NCBI GenBank assembly: GCA_002360555.1
Contig: DEQS01000017.1
Coordinates: 1 to 64,000 of the forward strand
Direction: 5' to 3'
Source of the DNA: Chloracidobacterium sp. UBA3360
GTDB taxonomy: Bacteria; Acidobacteriota; Blastocatellia; Pyrinomonadales; Pyrinomonadaceae
DNA: 64,000 bases
Shown: positions 35,518 to 44,029 of the stretch, piece by piece
How positions within the stretch are numbered: the first letter of the stretch is position 1
How the letters are laid out: every line of letters starts with the position of its first letter
The notes under the pieces: generated by a model
Databases searched by the model: none
What the model saw: the letters and a program-made list of their open reading frames with translations, nothing else
Told to the model about the DNA's origin: nothing
Program-made: the position numbers and the translations under genes

Positions 35518-36090
35518 CTATTTCAGCGTGGTCGACGTACGATAGCGGTCGAGGATCGAGGAGACGTAGTTTTTTGTTGAGGGGATGGCGATGCGGGAGA
35601 CGAAATCGGGTTCGGAGAGGGTTGCGGTGTCGGTGTCTTTGGTCCATTCTTCGACGCGGCTGGGGCCGGCGTTGTAGGCGGCGAGGGTCATGGCGGTTTC
35701 GGCGGGGCGGCCGCGATATTGTTCGCGGAGCTTTTCGAGATACCAGCAGCCGGTTTGGATGTTGCGTTCGGGGTCGGAGAAAAATACTTTGACGTTGTCG
35801 GCGGCCTGTTTTTCGTATTCTTTAAGGCCCGTTTCTTTTGCCCATTCGCGGGCGACGACGGGCGTCACCTGCATCAAACCGACCTCGTCCGCCGCACCGA
35901 TCTTCCAGCCGCGAAACCAAGTCTCTTCGTAGATCAGGCTCCAGACGAGCTTTTCATCGAGCCGATAGACTCGCGATTGACGGGCGATCAGTTCGTCGTA
36001 ACGGTGGACCCAGTAATCAGGGAAAAAGATACCCGCCGACGCTGTGATGGCGGTCAGGACTATCAGGATCGAGACCAAATATCTAAACAT
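35518..36090 (-). CDS. Membrane-anchored lytic transglycosylase (SLT domain)
   Basis: About 190 residues from the ATG at 36090 (MFRYLVSILIVLTAITASAG, an N-terminal signal anchor). The longer open frame to 36291 is antisense to the next gene and rejected. SLT domain: catalytic Glu in LIYEETWFRGWKIG, GLMQVTPVVAREW, a QTGCWYLEKLREQY helix, and TLAAYNAGPSRVEEW. Cuts peptidoglycan in the periplasm. Its 3' end is 4 bases from the end of the convergent mosaic gene. Confidence 0.9.
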   Translation of the reverse strand: MFRYLVSILIVLTAITASAGIFFPDYWVHRYDELIARQSRVYRLDEKLVWSLIYEETWFRGWKIGAADEVGLMQVTPVVAREWAKETGLKEYEKQAADNVKVFFSDPERNIQTGCWYLEKLREQYRGRPAETAMTLAAYNAGPSRVEEWTKDTDTATLSEPDFVSRIAIPSTKNYVSSILDRYRTSTTLK

Positions 36091-36136
36091 AGCTACAGGA
36101 GGCAGCAGCACAAAGCAGTAGGCACGAAGACGCCGG

Positions 36137-36361
36137 CTAGCTTTTTGCCAATTTAGCTTCGGACTTTTGACGCTCGACCGGAGCTTTGGTTTTCGCGGGC
36201 CGCACGTCACCGTTAGTTGACGGTTTATCGACGATGCCCGCGACAGGATCATTTCCCGCACGGACGCGTTCGGCGAACAGGTCGACGTCATAATCGGCTT
36301 CGAGAGCCATCTCTTGGCGGATCTCGAGCAAGATCTCTAAAAACTTTGGCCTACGGTACAT
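36137..36361 (-). CDS. Small hypothetical protein
   Basis: 74 residues with no signal peptide: a helical acidic N-terminal half (YRRPKFLEILLEIRQEM, DYDVDLFAERVRAG) and a Lys/Pro/Ala-rich tail. I do not recognise a family. It is supported by normal composition and by its place 46 bases upstream of the transglycosylase in the same direction. No good ribosome site is visible; upstream lies the CTTTGCG inverted repeat. Could be a false call. Confidence 0.5.
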   Translation of the reverse strand: MYRRPKFLEILLEIRQEMALEADYDVDLFAERVRAGNDPVAGIVDKPSTNGDVRPAKTKAPVERQKSEAKLAKS

Positions 36362-36416
36362 AACGCGTCACTACCAACAATTGTTGATCGTTGCGGGTGT
36401 TTCGTCAAACGAACGG

Positions 36417-36514
36417 CCTTTGCGTTTTACTCTGCGGCCTTTGCGGCTTGGCGTGAGGAAGCCGATCTAACGCAAAGACGCTAAGGCCGCAAAGGAAATC
36501 CTAAGTAAGAAAAA
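36417..36514. repeat. Intergenic inverted repeat, copy B (CTTTGCG family)
   Basis: Same build as copy A: CCTTTGCG units on the left, CGCAAAG units on the right (36469-36494), ending in the identical 15 bases CCTAAGTAAGAAAAA (36500-36514). It lies between the GGDEF-EAL gene and the small hypothetical gene. Confidence 0.8.
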
Positions 36515-36542
36515 ACAAAATATCTTAAAGTCGGGAGATTAC

Positions 36543-39038
36543 CTATTGGATCAGCGATGCTTCAGGGACGTTTTCGAACGCCGAATGCGATGCAAACGCG
36601 GGTTCGTTTTCGGCCATAAATTCTACAAGCTTGTCGATGCTCATCGGGGCGGCGAAAAGGTAGCCCTGGCCGCCTTCGCATTCGAGGCTGCGGAGCACGT
36701 TGAGCTGCGCGTCAGTCTCGATGCCCTCGGCGACTACCTTGAGCCCAAAATTGCGCGCCAAAGTGATGATCGCACGGACGATATCGTCGTTGTTGCCGTC
36801 GGCGTCGATCATCGAGACAAATGTGCGGTCTATCTTTAGCGCCGAGACGGGCAGCTTTTGCAGGTAACCGAGGTTTGAGTAGCCGGTGCCAAAATCGTCA
36901 ATATTGATCTCGATACCGCTATCACGCAGGTCTTTTAAAGTTTCAACAGCTCGTTCCTGATGCTCAAAAAATACCGATTCGGTGATCTCAAGCCTGAGAT
37001 CTTTTGGTGAAAACTTGGTCTCGTCGAGTATGTCGTGGATGCTCTCGACCAGCCTTGCCTGGCTAAACTGGCGACAAGACAGATTGACGCTTACAGGTAA
37101 TTTTTCGACGGAACTAAGAGTTCCAATATCGCCGCAGGCACGTTTTAGAACTTGGGCGCAGAGCTTGTCGATCAACCCGATCTCCTCCGCAAGCGGGATA
37201 AATTTGCTGGGCGAGATCGGCCCAAACTCCGGATGAAACCAACGTGCAAGCGATTCGACGCTCTCGATCCGGCCTGAGGTGAGGTCGTAGATCGGCTGAT
37301 AATAGACCTGTATCTCATCGCGTTCGACCGCCCGGCGCAGGTCGGTCTCGAGCCGCAACGTTTCTTTAACAATGCTGTGCATCTCTTCGTCAAACACCTC
37401 GTGCCGAGCCTTACCTGCCCGCTTTGCCTGATACATGGCGATGTCTGCATCACGCATCATGTCTTCGGATGATTGGTGGTTTTTCGACGCGTGCAAGATG
37501 CCGATGCTCGCAGTGCTATAGACCTCGTGACCGCTCAAATCGAACGGCAAACTAAATTTTTCCTGAATGCGGTCGGCGATATGCAGCACTTCGCTGATTT
37601 CATATTTGCCCTCGACGAGGATAGTAAATTCGTCGCCGCCGAGCCGGGCGACCGTGTCCGCCGGACGCATGCATTCGCCCAAACGCTCGGCAATGCACCT
37701 GAGCAACTGATCGCCGATCACGTGGCCGAGACTGTCATTGACGTATTTGAACCGGTCGAGATCGATGAATAGAACGCTCGCCTTGTAGCCCTCGACGCTA
37801 CGGGTCCGATCAAGCGCGGCCGTTAGCTTGTTCATGAAATACAAACGGTTTGGCAGCCCCGTCAGGACATCATGCGTCGCCTCGTGCTGGAGTTTTTGTT
37901 CGGCCGATTTGCGGTCGGTTATGTCTTGTAGCTGAAAAATAAGATTTGGCTGTTTCGAACTAGAATCATTGGCCGACGAGACGCTCCACGATGTCCAGAC
38001 AATGCGTCCGGATTTGTGGATGTAACGCTGCTCCATTTGGCAACTCGCGATCTTTCCCGAAAGCAGCTCGTGGATCTTAACGAGCGTCTTACCGAGATCA
38101 TCCGGCAATGTGATCGCCTGAAAATCCATATTGAGAAAATCTTTCTCGGTGTAACCTAGGATGTCACTCAGAGCCTGATTGACCTTTAGCCACGACCCCG
38201 TCGGCGACAATAGCCCGATGCCGATCGGAGCGTGATCAAAAGCGCTGCGAAAACGCTCTTCGGATTCGCGCAGGGCTTCGGATTGAGATTCGAGGATTTT
38301 CGCATACTGCTCCGCCTGTTCGGCTTGCTGTATCGAGATCTCGATATTTTTCATGTACATCCGATAGCTCAGAAATACAAAAAATATCACCGGAAACGTC
38401 GCAAAAATAACGCCGATGCCCGCCGAATCAGAAAGCTGGATCAAGACCCCGGCTCCGATCGCTCCGACAAAGTACGAGAAAAACGTCCAGATATACTTGG
38501 ATTTCCAAGTTTCCCATAGCGGGAGCGAGCTTTTTAGAGCGTCGTAGATCGCAGCCAGCGATGTGTTAACGGCAAATTGGCCCATCGCCATCACTGACAA
38601 TACGACCACAAAATTGGTAAAGCTGCCGGTATGGCCGTGGAGTTGTTCTTGCGTATAGAGCCCGGCGCCTTTCAGGAAACTAAATACTAGCGTCGTCGAA
38701 ATGGCGACCGCCATCGCATTGAAAAAAACTGTGATCTTGCGGTTACAAAATCTCCAAGAAGAAACAAAGGCCTCAACCGCGGACAGGATGATCGCAAATT
38801 CTCCGCCGTACAATAGCAGCGTCAGAAAGATGAACGTGTCCGAAACAGCAACGTGAGATTTGAATCTCGGTATTTGGATCGTCACGCGAGACCCAACGAT
38901 CACGGTCAATGCCGCCAGCACCGGCAGGTAAACATCCGCCCGTTCGACCGGCAAACGGAAAACGGCCGCGATCAGGCACAGTGCTCCTAATACGATCACG
39001 GTCATCATGTACCGATTTGCGGATCTCAGTTCGCTCAT
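36543..39038 (-). CDS. Membrane sensor PAS-GGDEF-EAL protein (c-di-GMP turnover)
   Basis: 831 residues. About seven to eight membrane helices (1-235) form a MASE-like sensor; a coiled segment (EISIQQAEQAEQYAKILE) leads to a PAS domain (about 262-380, SEERFRSAFDHAPIGIGLL). The GGDEF domain is intact (RLGGDEF) with an RxxD site (RPAD) five residues upstream. The EAL domain has ESLARWFHPEFG in place of EALxRW, and keeps DDFGTGYSNLGYL, KIDRTFV and EGIETDAQL, so phosphodiesterase activity is plausible. Which activity dominates cannot be told. Inner membrane; single-gene unit. Confidence 0.93.
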   Translation of the reverse strand: MSELRSANRYMMTVIVLGALCLIAAVFRLPVERADVYLPVLAALTVIVGSRVTIQIPRFKSHVAVSDTFIFLTLLLYGGEFAIILSAVEAFVSSWRFCNRKITVFFNAMAVAISTTLVFSFLKGAGLYTQEQLHGHTGSFTNFVVVLSVMAMGQFAVNTSLAAIYDALKSSLPLWETWKSKYIWTFFSYFVGAIGAGVLIQLSDSAGIGVIFATFPVIFFVFLSYRMYMKNIEISIQQAEQAEQYAKILESQSEALRESEERFRSAFDHAPIGIGLLSPTGSWLKVNQALSDILGYTEKDFLNMDFQAITLPDDLGKTLVKIHELLSGKIASCQMEQRYIHKSGRIVWTSWSVSSANDSSSKQPNLIFQLQDITDRKSAEQKLQHEATHDVLTGLPNRLYFMNKLTAALDRTRSVEGYKASVLFIDLDRFKYVNDSLGHVIGDQLLRCIAERLGECMRPADTVARLGGDEFTILVEGKYEISEVLHIADRIQEKFSLPFDLSGHEVYSTASIGILHASKNHQSSEDMMRDADIAMYQAKRAGKARHEVFDEEMHSIVKETLRLETDLRRAVERDEIQVYYQPIYDLTSGRIESVESLARWFHPEFGPISPSKFIPLAEEIGLIDKLCAQVLKRACGDIGTLSSVEKLPVSVNLSCRQFSQARLVESIHDILDETKFSPKDLRLEITESVFFEHQERAVETLKDLRDSGIEINIDDFGTGYSNLGYLQKLPVSALKIDRTFVSMIDADGNNDDIVRAIITLARNFGLKVVAEGIETDAQLNVLRSLECEGGQGYLFAAPMSIDKLVEFMAENEPAFASHSAFENVPEASLIQ

Positions 39039-39146
39039 ATCTTACGATCGGAGGAGACAGAGCCTATCTTCGTTTGGAGGAGGGGGTTGAAACGAGAGGT
39101 CGGACTCGAGTGGAAAGGGGTTTTGCTGCATTGCAAAAATGGACAA

Positions 39147-39174
39147 AGCTGGGCTTGCGTATACAAGCCCAGCT
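39147..39174 (-). terminator. Terminator of the GNAT gene
   Basis: Perfect 11-bp stem AGCTGGGCTTG / CAAGCCCAGCT with a 6-base loop. On the minus strand it is followed by TTGTCCATTTTTG. It lies 45 bases after the acetyltransferase stop. Confidence 0.65.
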
Positions 39175-39218
39175 CTATTATGCCCACGTTTAACATTTTT
39201 GTCCAGAATTAAATCATT

Positions 39219-40127
39219 CTAAACAAATAGCGTTACGCACTGATCCGAACGGCGATAGCCTGCCCTCTCGAAACTGCTATGTGCACCCGTGAAGTCGACA
39301 TTGCTGAGCATGGAGATATTCTCGACGCGGCCAAGCAGCTGCTGCGTTAAAGCAGCCAAGCAGCGTGACCCCAAACCAGCTCCGCGATGATCGGGATGGA
39401 CGTAGATGCCCTCCAGATATATCGTTTCAGTGGTTTCGGCGATGATATCGGCCTTAAAGATCAGCTTGCCTTCGCTATAGACCGTAAAGACGCGTCCCTG
39501 CTCGATACGTCGTGCGACCCGTTTGAGAAATCCCTCGCGGTCTTTCAGCATAGGATCGACACCACATTCGATAAAGGCTATCTCGGCCTGAGCTTCAGCG
39601 ACCTGTTCGAGCTGGCTCATGTCGGCATTCTCGATATTCCATTCGCATTTTTGGACCGCGAAAGGAAATGAGACCTCGAAAAGTGCCTCGGTGCATTTCA
39701 ATCTCGGTTCGGCCATTCCACCGGTCATCTGCAGATGAAACCTCTCGGCGTCATTTCCGCTCGACATTATCAGGTGGATCGGCGTTTCAGCGCGTCTTGC
39801 ACAGAATGCGAGTGCGTTAAGAGCATCAGCGGTTCTGGCTTCGACAAGTGTCGAATGTCCGATCAGAGCAACGCCTTCGAGCGATCCCGACGCGTTGCGG
39901 TATCCGTAGAATTTCCCTCTGTTGAGGTCACTCTCGATGCCGTTGTCGATTATGAAACTCGACATAACGACAGTGTGGACCGGTCTGATCGATAAGAAAG
40001 CCTGAACTTCTACGGTATCCTCAGCCCTTAACTCCCTGACTTTTGACATGTCAGGCGTAAGCGTCAAGACAGGTGCGAGCTGATCGCGGGTTATTTCGTT
40101 TGTTTTTGCAGTATTAGGATGTAGCAT
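39219..40127 (-). CDS. GNAT family N-acetyltransferase
   Basis: About 302 residues from the ATG at 40127, which AAGGAGG precedes by seven bases; the longer frame to 40238 is rejected. The acetyl-CoA motif is [19 protein letters not shown] (R-G-x-G-x-G type) near residues 250-268, followed by the usual [18 protein letters not shown] ending. The N-terminal half (about 35-170) looks like a second, diverged GNAT-like domain. Substrate unknown. It lies 34 bases downstream of the subtilase gene on the same strand, so co-transcription is possible. Confidence 0.85.
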   Translation of the reverse strand: MLHPNTAKTNEITRDQLAPVLTLTPDMSKVRELRAEDTVEVQAFLSIRPVHTVVMSSFIIDNGIESDLNRGKFYGYRNASGSLEGVALIGHSTLVEARTADALNALAFCARRAETPIHLIMSSGNDAERFHLQMTGGMAEPRLKCTEALFEVSFPFAVQKCEWNIENADMSQLEQVAEAQAEIAFIECGVDPMLKDREGFLKRVARRIEQGRVFTVYSEGKLIFKADIIAETTETIYLEGIYVHPDHRGAGLGSRCLAALTQQLLGRVENISMLSNVDFTGAHSSFERAGYRRSDQCVTLFV

Positions 40128-40161
40128 CGTTTTATCCTCCTTATTACTTTTATTTGCTACG

Positions 40162-42726
40162 TTACTGCATTGCGGGTGTGTCATCACCGAGCAATACGCT
40201 GTCGCCGACAAGAACTCCGTCACCAACAAGCACACCATCGCCTACCAGAACTCCGTCACCGACTAGAACTCCGTCGCCGACTAGAACTCCGTCACCGACT
40301 AAAACTCCGTCGCCTACCAGAACTCCGTCACCTACGAGCACTCCGTCGCCAACGAGCACACCATACGAAAGATACAGCGTTCCGGCCCCGAGGGCGGTAC
40401 CGTTACTCTTATTTACGTGGCGGTTGATCGTCAAACCGGATGTGAAGTATGTCGATGTATTTAGCGAGAAGTTACCGTTGGCAAAATTAACACCCATGCC
40501 GACCAGGTTTTCGCGTTTGTACACGCTCTGAAACTGCGACACAAGGTTTGCACCTGTGATCGAAGTAAATTTACCCGTCACAAGCTGTGCCCACGGGAAA
40601 GTCGTTCCGCCGATGGTGCTCGACGTAGTAGGCATCGCCCAACCAGTCGGAACCGTAGTGGCTCCTTTGGTCAGTGTCTGGAAATCGACATCCGTACGAA
40701 GCGACCGAGCCAGGCGGACCGCACCTTCGAGATTGAGCTGTCCTGCTCCCTGTTCGAAAGTATTTGCGTTAGCGACCGGCTGTGCCGAATACTGCATGAT
40801 CATTCGGACCATACCAGGCGTTAGATTTGGATTGACTTGGAGCAACAGCGCCGCTGCACCAGCCACCAGCGGAGCCGACATCGAGGTGCCGCTCATGTAC
40901 ATCATCGAATCGTTACCGTTGGTCGAATCGAGGTTTAGCAGAGGGTTCTCAAGCGACATCTTGTTGTTGGCGGCTTTATACGAGATAAGCCGATTGCCCG
41001 GAGCAACGATGTCGGGTTTGATCAGGTTGTCATAAACGGCGGTGCCGTTCGACGTGCGATAGTAGCTGCGTGTGGGCCCGCGTGAGCTAAAGCTCGCCAT
41101 TGTGTCGTCGCTGCGGCCGGACGTGCCTAATGAATTGGAAGCTCCGACTGTGATCGCGTACGGGCTATTGCCCGGGCTGTGGATCTGGCCATACATTTTC
41201 TGGCCAAGACTGTTTTTGCCGAGATTTCCGGCCGCCGCGATAACAACGATACCCGCCTCAGCAAGCTGTTTGACCTTTAGACAAACCGGATCGTTTGTAT
41301 ATGTATCGACAGCGGTCGTACCTAGACTGAGATTGACGACCTTGATGTTGTAGGTCGTGCGGTTCGTCAGGATCCAGTTGAGGCCATTTAATAACCATGA
41401 CGTATTGCCAACGCCCTGATTGTTCAGGACTTTGACGCTGATAATATCTGCTTTTCTTGCAACACCTTTGTAAGCACCACCGCTGGCTCCCGAATTACCA
41501 ACCGCCAAACCTGCAACATGAGATCCATGGCCAAAACCATCTACAGTGTCAGTCAACGATGAGGTTGTAAAATTGACGTTAGCGACGATGCGATCCTTAA
41601 ATCCATTGTGCGATGCCATGATACCGGAATCTACGATCGCGACACCTATCCCATCGCCCTCCAATTTGTAAGACGGCCGGCCGTTGAGAGCCGGTTGATC
41701 GCGCATGAGTTCGATGCCGGTCGTTGCTTCGACGTGTCCGGCAGCGGTGATGGTCGTTGGGCGGTCAGGCGAAACATAGTTCATCAGGCCGCTGGTTGAA
41801 AGATTGCTGACCGTCGATAGAGGCAGATTGACTACGAGCGTGTCGTCTTTGCCGATACGGTCCGCGATGCGTGCCTGTCCGCTGGCGAGAAGCGAGCGAA
41901 GTGCAGCATTGTCAGCGTCCTTGGCCTGCAAGATAACGTCAACACGAGTGTTGCCGCTTGGATCCTGCGCCATCATTTCGCGAAGGTCCGGCGAGACATT
42001 GTCGCCGCGATAACCGCTGTCACGATCATTTTTTGCCACAGCCGAATCTGAATTCTGCGCTTGGCCCGAAACTGAAATACCCGCAAAATGCTTGGCAACG
42101 TCGGGCTGCGACGCGATATTCTCGTCATAAGCCGTGACCGAACTGCCGCCGACAATGACGATCTTGCCTTCAGCGATCAGGTTAAATAGATTTGTTTCCG
42201 CCGAATTTTTTCCGACATAGCTCGTGAGTTCGTCAACGAACAAGATGATCTGTCCGTTCGACGCTGCCGCGTCATTTGCGATTGCATTGACGATGGCAGC
42301 GATCTGAGGCTGTGTCTTGGCGTTTGAAAAGAGCGTAGCCGTCTCGACCCTGAGGATCGTCTTGTTGGCCAACTTTTCAGAAACGGCTCCTTTAGCTATA
42401 CGTAAAGCAACCTGTTCGACGATCGTCGCCTGCACGGCCGCATCCTCATCAACGATCACCGGCTGACGGCTGCCACCTTCGGCTAACACTTTGATAAGGC
42501 GTGTGGTCTCCTTTTCATAGTTTAGGTCCTCACTCAGGCGTCCTTCACGGCCAAGCTGAGTCAGGTCAGTGGTGTATTTTGCCGTCGCAGCCGAAACCGT
42601 CACGGGACTTGTTCTTTCACCGCGAAGTGCTCCGACCGCAAAGGCGTTCGTGAAAATAAACGACGCAAGGATCGCTATCGCAGCGAACTTACGTGTCGTC
42701 GTAAAATCAAAGATCGGAAGATTCAT
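40162..42726 (-). CDS. Exported S8 subtilisin-like protease with degenerate Clp-AAA module and GVLVGD repeats
   Basis: 854 residues. Signal peptide about 12-34. Residues about 50-220 match by eye the D1 AAA+ domain of ClpB/Clp[34 protein letters not shown] (at the place of PVLIGEPGVGKTAIVEG), and QIILFVDEL (Walker B). The P-loop Gly/Lys/Thr are lost. Residues about 255-325 look like a subtilase propeptide. The catalytic domain has Asp366 (IVDSG), His400 (GHGSHVAG), Asn501 and Ser615 (MSGTSMSAP). The C-terminus has nine GVLVGD hexapeptides, fitting a left-handed beta-helix consensus. AGGAG lies upstream of the ATG. The Clp relationship is my reading and needs a profile search. Confidence 0.9.
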   Translation of the reverse strand: MNLPIFDFTTTRKFAAIAILASFIFTNAFAVGALRGERTSPVTVSAATAKYTTDLTQLGREGRLSEDLNYEKETTRLIKVLAEGGSRQPVIVDEDAAVQATIVEQVALRIAKGAVSEKLANKTILRVETATLFSNAKTQPQIAAIVNAIANDAAASNGQIILFVDELTSYVGKNSAETNLFNLIAEGKIVIVGGSSVTAYDENIASQPDVAKHFAGISVSGQAQNSDSAVAKNDRDSGYRGDNVSPDLREMMAQDPSGNTRVDVILQAKDADNAALRSLLASGQARIADRIGKDDTLVVNLPLSTVSNLSTSGLMNYVSPDRPTTITAAGHVEATTGIELMRDQPALNGRPSYKLEGDGIGVAIVDSGIMASHNGFKDRIVANVNFTTSSLTDTVDGFGHGSHVAGLAVGNSGASGGAYKGVARKADIISVKVLNNQGVGNTSWLLNGLNWILTNRTTYNIKVVNLSLGTTAVDTYTNDPVCLKVKQLAEAGIVVIAAAGNLGKNSLGQKMYGQIHSPGNSPYAITVGASNSLGTSGRSDDTMASFSSRGPTRSYYRTSNGTAVYDNLIKPDIVAPGNRLISYKAANNKMSLENPLLNLDSTNGNDSMMYMSGTSMSAPLVAGAAALLLQVNPNLTPGMVRMIMQYSAQPVANANTFEQGAGQLNLEGAVRLARSLRTDVDFQTLTKGATTVPTGWAMPTTSSTIGGTTFPWAQLVTGKFTSITGANLVSQFQSVYKRENLVGMGVNFANGNFSLNTSTYFTSGLTINRHVNKSNGTALGAGTLYLSYGVLVGDGVLVGDGVLVGDGVLVGDGVLVGDGVLVGDGVLVGDGVLVGDGVLVGDSVLLGDDTPAMQ
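40201..40362 (-). repeat. Nine tandem 18-bp repeats encoding GVLVGD
   Basis: Nine exact-length 18-bp units within the subtilase gene, differing mainly at third codon positions (CTC/CTA/CTT/TTG-type changes), each encoding GVLVGD; a tenth diverged unit (SVLLGD) follows. Amino-acid identity with silent variation points to selection on the peptide. Confidence 0.92.
42067..42579 (-). other. Region encoding Clp-type AAA+ relic (residues 50-220 of the subtilase)
   Basis: Encodes the segment that parallels the ClpB/ClpA D1 large subdomain in order and spacing: pre-P-loop helix, degenerate Walker A (residues 93-101), [15 protein letters not shown] (Clp: NGDVPE.LK.K), [12 protein letters not shown] (Clp: GAKYRGEFEERL), Walker B (161-166), and [13 protein letters not shown] (Clp: IGATTLDEYRKYI). 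Confidence 0.8.
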
Positions 42727-42866
42727 AACTTTAATCGCTCCTATTCCGGGGCAGAGAATATGCGGACGTATCCGCTCGCGATCTTTAATACAAGACCTGT
42801 GCCAAAGTGTTATGTGTTGTATTGATTGGGGTTAGTGCGTTTTAGGGGTTTTTGTCGTGAATGAAA

Positions 42867-42907
42867 TTCGGTCAGTGTGACTGACAGAATCGGTCAAGTT
42901 GAATGAA
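42867..42907. promoter_or_regulatory. Direct repeat, possible operator upstream of the subtilase
   Basis: ATTCGGTCAGTGTGACTGA (42867-42885) and ATCGGTCAAGTTGAATGA (42890-42907) are related copies 22 bases apart; the first also contains an inverted repeat GTCAG/CTGAC. The site lies about 140-180 bases upstream of the subtilase start. The binding factor is unknown. Confidence 0.35.
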
Positions 42908-42915
42908 AATTGAAC

Positions 42916-42943
42916 AAAAAAAGGGAAGGCTTTCAGCCTTCCC
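42916..42943 (-). terminator. Terminator of mdh
   Basis: On the minus strand GGGAAGGCT, loop GAA, AGCCTTCCC, then seven T. It follows an 18-bp palindrome AATTTCAGATCTGAAATT (42945-42962) directly after the mdh stop. Confidence 0.9.
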
Positions 42944-42969
42944 CAATTTCAGATCTGAAATTTGATAGA

Positions 42970-43905
42970 TCAAACGTTAAGAATATCGACCAGTTCCTGA
43001 ACGGCGGCGGCGCTCTTGTGCAGAGCCGTGCGTTCGTCGTTGGTCAGGCTGATCTCGATGATCTGTTCGATGCCGTTTTTGCCGAGTTTGACGGGCACAC
43101 CGACGAAGAGATTTGAGACGCCATATTCGCCTTCGAGAAAGACCGCGCAGGGCAGGATCTTTTTCTTGTCCTTGAGGATCGCTTCGGTCATCTCAACCGC
43201 TCCGAGCGACGGTGCGTAGTACGCCGAACCGGTCTTGAGCAAACCGACGATCTCAGCTCCGCCGTTGGCGGTACGGGTGATGATCGCGTCGAGTTTATCT
43301 TTAGCGATGAGCTCAGTTATCGGGATACCGGCTACTGTCGAATAACGCGGCAGCGGCACCATCGTGTCGCCGTGGCCGCCGAGAACAAAGCAGGTGACGT
43401 TCTCAACCGAGACATCCAGTTCCTCGGCGACGAAGCATCGCATACGGGCCGAATCAAGCACGCCGGCCATGCCCATCACGCGGTTTTTCGGGAAACCCGA
43501 GCGGCGAAACGCGACCTGTGCCATTGCGTCAAGCGGATTTGAAACGACGATGATGATCGAATTGGGCGAGTATTTAGCGACCTGTTCGGTGACCTGACCG
43601 ACGATGTCGGAGTTGGTTTTGAGCAGATCGTCGCGGCTCATGCCGGGTTTACGCGGCAGCCCGGCGGTGATGATGATCACGTCGGAGTTTGCCGTTTCTT
43701 CGTAACCGTTGGTGCCGACGAGCTTGACGTCAAAACCGTCGATCGGAGCAGCCTGAGCAAGATCCAAACATTTGCCTTGCGGCGTTCCCTCGACGATATC
43801 CACGAGGACGACATCCGCCAACTCTTTCGCGGCGATCCAATGAGCGGCAGTCGCGCCTACATTACCAGCGCCGACAACCGTAACTTTATTTCTTCCTGCA
43901 GCCAT
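42970..43905 (-). CDS. mdh: Malate dehydrogenase (LDH-like type)
   Basis: NAD-dependent malate/oxaloacetate interconversion in the TCA cycle. 311 residues from the ATG at 43905, the usual length; AGGAAGG precedes it and the longer frame to 43959 is rejected. Nucleotide-binding loop [12 protein letters not shown]; substrate-specificity loop [15 protein letters not shown], with the Arg that distinguishes malate from lactate dehydrogenases; catalytic His in [11 protein letters not shown]. It ends at a strong terminator and is divergent from the secreted amidohydrolase. Confidence 0.95.
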   Translation of the reverse strand: MAAGRNKVTVVGAGNVGATAAHWIAAKELADVVLVDIVEGTPQGKCLDLAQAAPIDGFDVKLVGTNGYEETANSDVIIITAGLPRKPGMSRDDLLKTNSDIVGQVTEQVAKYSPNSIIIVVSNPLDAMAQVAFRRSGFPKNRVMGMAGVLDSARMRCFVAEELDVSVENVTCFVLGGHGDTMVPLPRYSTVAGIPITELIAKDKLDAIITRTANGGAEIVGLLKTGSAYYAPSLGAVEMTEAILKDKKKILPCAVFLEGEYGVSNLFVGVPVKLGKNGIEQIIEISLTNDERTALHKSAAAVQELVDILNV

Positions 43906-44029
43906 TATTAAACCTTCCTGTTGAAAATATTGAGCGTTATTAAAAAGATATTTTGTCACAGACGCCGCAAAACGGCAAAAGATATGTTTGCCTCACACAA
44001 CGTTTCAATGCTAAGTTGCTGTAAAACTT

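Noticed and set aside
36091..36291. N-terminal extension of the small transglycosylase
   Set aside because: Overlaps the 74-residue gene and has no export signal; the signal anchor begins at 36090.
40201..40362. CRISPR-like short repeats
   Set aside because: Units are contiguous 18-bp coding repeats with no spacers.
40154..40531. Plus-strand frame rich in [10 protein letters not shown] repeats
   Set aside because: Antisense shadow of the GVLVGD repeat in the subtilase gene.
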